A stretch of 64,000 nucleotides of DNA from JANNSX01 sp963741525 (lineage in GTDB: Bacteria; Pseudomonadota; Alphaproteobacteria; Rhizobiales; Hyphomicrobiaceae): the NCBI GenBank assembly GCA_963741525.1, contig CAVUIW010000014.1, forward strand, positions 1 through 64,000. The letters run 5' to 3'. Every line of letters starts with the position of its first letter. The first letter of the stretch is position 1. The notes under the pieces are model-generated. The model was not told the origin of the DNA. It made no database searches and worked only from the letters and a program-made list of their open reading frames with translations. This document shows, piece by piece, positions 63,417-64,000 of the stretch. The position numbers and the translations under genes are program-made.

Positions 63417-64000
63417 TCACGTGCTCGGAGGTTCCGACTTGCCACGCCCTTTGAGCATCTTCCAGAGCCCACCGAGCAGAGCTGCTCCACCGATCACGGC
63501 TATGGCGCCGAACTTCTTCAAGAAGACCAGTGCAAGCGCGAACAGTCCTGCCTTCTGCGCCACGGCGCCGCCGATAAGCGCGGCGATACCGTAGCCCGCC
63601 ACCTTGTCGATCGATGAGTTGAAATCCTCGTAGCGCGAACCAGGATCGAAGCTCGCCATGGCGAGCACGTCGGGCATGGCGGCTTTCACCGCCGTCAGAT
63701 GGTTCATATCAGTGATGAACGACAGCTCCAGCACGCCGAGGCGCCCGAGCACGCGCACGTCGTAGTTCACCGTGTTGACGTCGGGCGTGCCGAATTTGAG
63801 CTCCTTTGCCCAGTGTAGCTTGTGCTGCGGCTGATCGTAGTAGGGGGGCGATGCCCAGCCAATGAGCGTGATCGGGTCGTAACCGGCTTTCGTACGTTCC
63901 TCGTTGCCGGCCTCTGTCGACTCTTTCATACTCGCGAGCATTGCGTCGTAGTCGAGGCTCTTGGCGTCGTCGTCCGCGACATAGCCTTCGTCGAGATAGG
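63417..64000 (-). CDS. DUF2167 membrane-anchored protein (partial)
   Basis: Only the C-terminal 190 or so residues are inside the window; the gene continues past 64000. DUF2167 features are YDPITLIGWASPPYYDQ, HKLHWAKELKFG and NYDVRVLGRLGVLELSF. A hydrophobic C-terminal region (YGIAALIGGAVAQKAGLFALA) and a basic tail follow. Family function unknown, presumed membrane-anchored. Convergent with the DUF1989-GcvT gene. Confidence 0.85.
   Translation of the reverse strand, partial: YLDEGYVADDDAKSLDYDAMLASMKESTEAGNEERTKAGYDPITLIGWASPPYYDQPQHKLHWAKELKFGTPDVNTVNYDVRVLGRLGVLELSFITDMNHLTAVKAAMPDVLAMASFDPGSRYEDFNSSIDKVAGYGIAALIGGAVAQKAGLFALALVFLKKFGAIAVIGGAALLGGLWKMLKGRGKSEPPST

Overview
The window looks like a chromosome segment of a high-GC alphaproteobacterium, most likely Hyphomicrobiales. 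Supporting signs are the atpI-atpB-atpE-atpG-atpF order with split b and b' subunits, the smc / DsbA / DUF721 / mutY neighbourhood, the xseA-DUF2093-lpxK-waaA-DUF374 lipid A block, a ChvE-GguA-GguB importer, DUF1127 and DUF2093 proteins, and many palindromic intergenic repeats. No rRNA, tRNA, CRISPR array, phage or complete insertion sequence was seen.

Layout. 1-1.86 kb is degraded DNA: an acetyltransferase start fused to a broken TauE/SafE gene, plus a second partial copy of that gene. 1.86-7 kb holds an ATP-grasp/HAD pair, a glutathione transferase, a GIY-YIG nuclease between REP-like palindromes, an RNA methyltransferase and an amino-acid-synthesis family gene. 7.2-17.6 kb is mixed metabolism: an SBP56 protein (methanethiol oxidase family), a MarR regulator, an FAD oxidase, an enolase-superfamily enzyme, tsaC, an acyl-CoA dehydrogenase and a methyltransferase. 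17.6-28.4 kb is a coherent catabolic locus: a LuxR-type regulator divergent from chvE-gguA-gguB, followed on the same strand by three acetone-carboxylase-type subunits and an SDR. 28.5-29.8 kb has CbpA- and CbpM-like chaperone genes. 29.8-32.8 kb is the F0 operon. 33-41 kb has a possible toxin-antitoxin pair, smc, two DsbA-like oxidoreductases, DUF721 and mutY. 41-49 kb covers cell-envelope genes, xseA, the lipid A/Kdo cluster and two phosphatases. 49.4-54.6 kb is a cobalamin-riboswitch-controlled uptake operon, btuB-btuF-btuC-btuD. 54.7-64 kb holds a patatin, DUF1127, a ridA-dadA-racemase trio, DUF1194, an isochorismatase-fold protein, a DUF1989-GcvT fusion and a DUF2167 protein cut by the window edge.

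The main themes are small-molecule catabolism (ketone carboxylation, D-amino acid oxidation, one-carbon or sulfur chemistry), B12 acquisition and housekeeping. Twelve genes are split by small indels, including atpE, atpB and waaA, which are normally essential. Seven of the nine single-base insertions fit GACTC being read as GAACTC, a sub-case of the CcrM site GANTC. This points to systematic sequence error rather than gene decay. These genes are therefore annotated at full length with the break noted.

The most unusual non-coding content is a set of palindromic elements. Two are bipartite families whose stems differ between copies while still pairing, a third brackets the GIY-YIG nuclease, and a fourth area (13.5-13.75 kb) holds four hairpins in a row.
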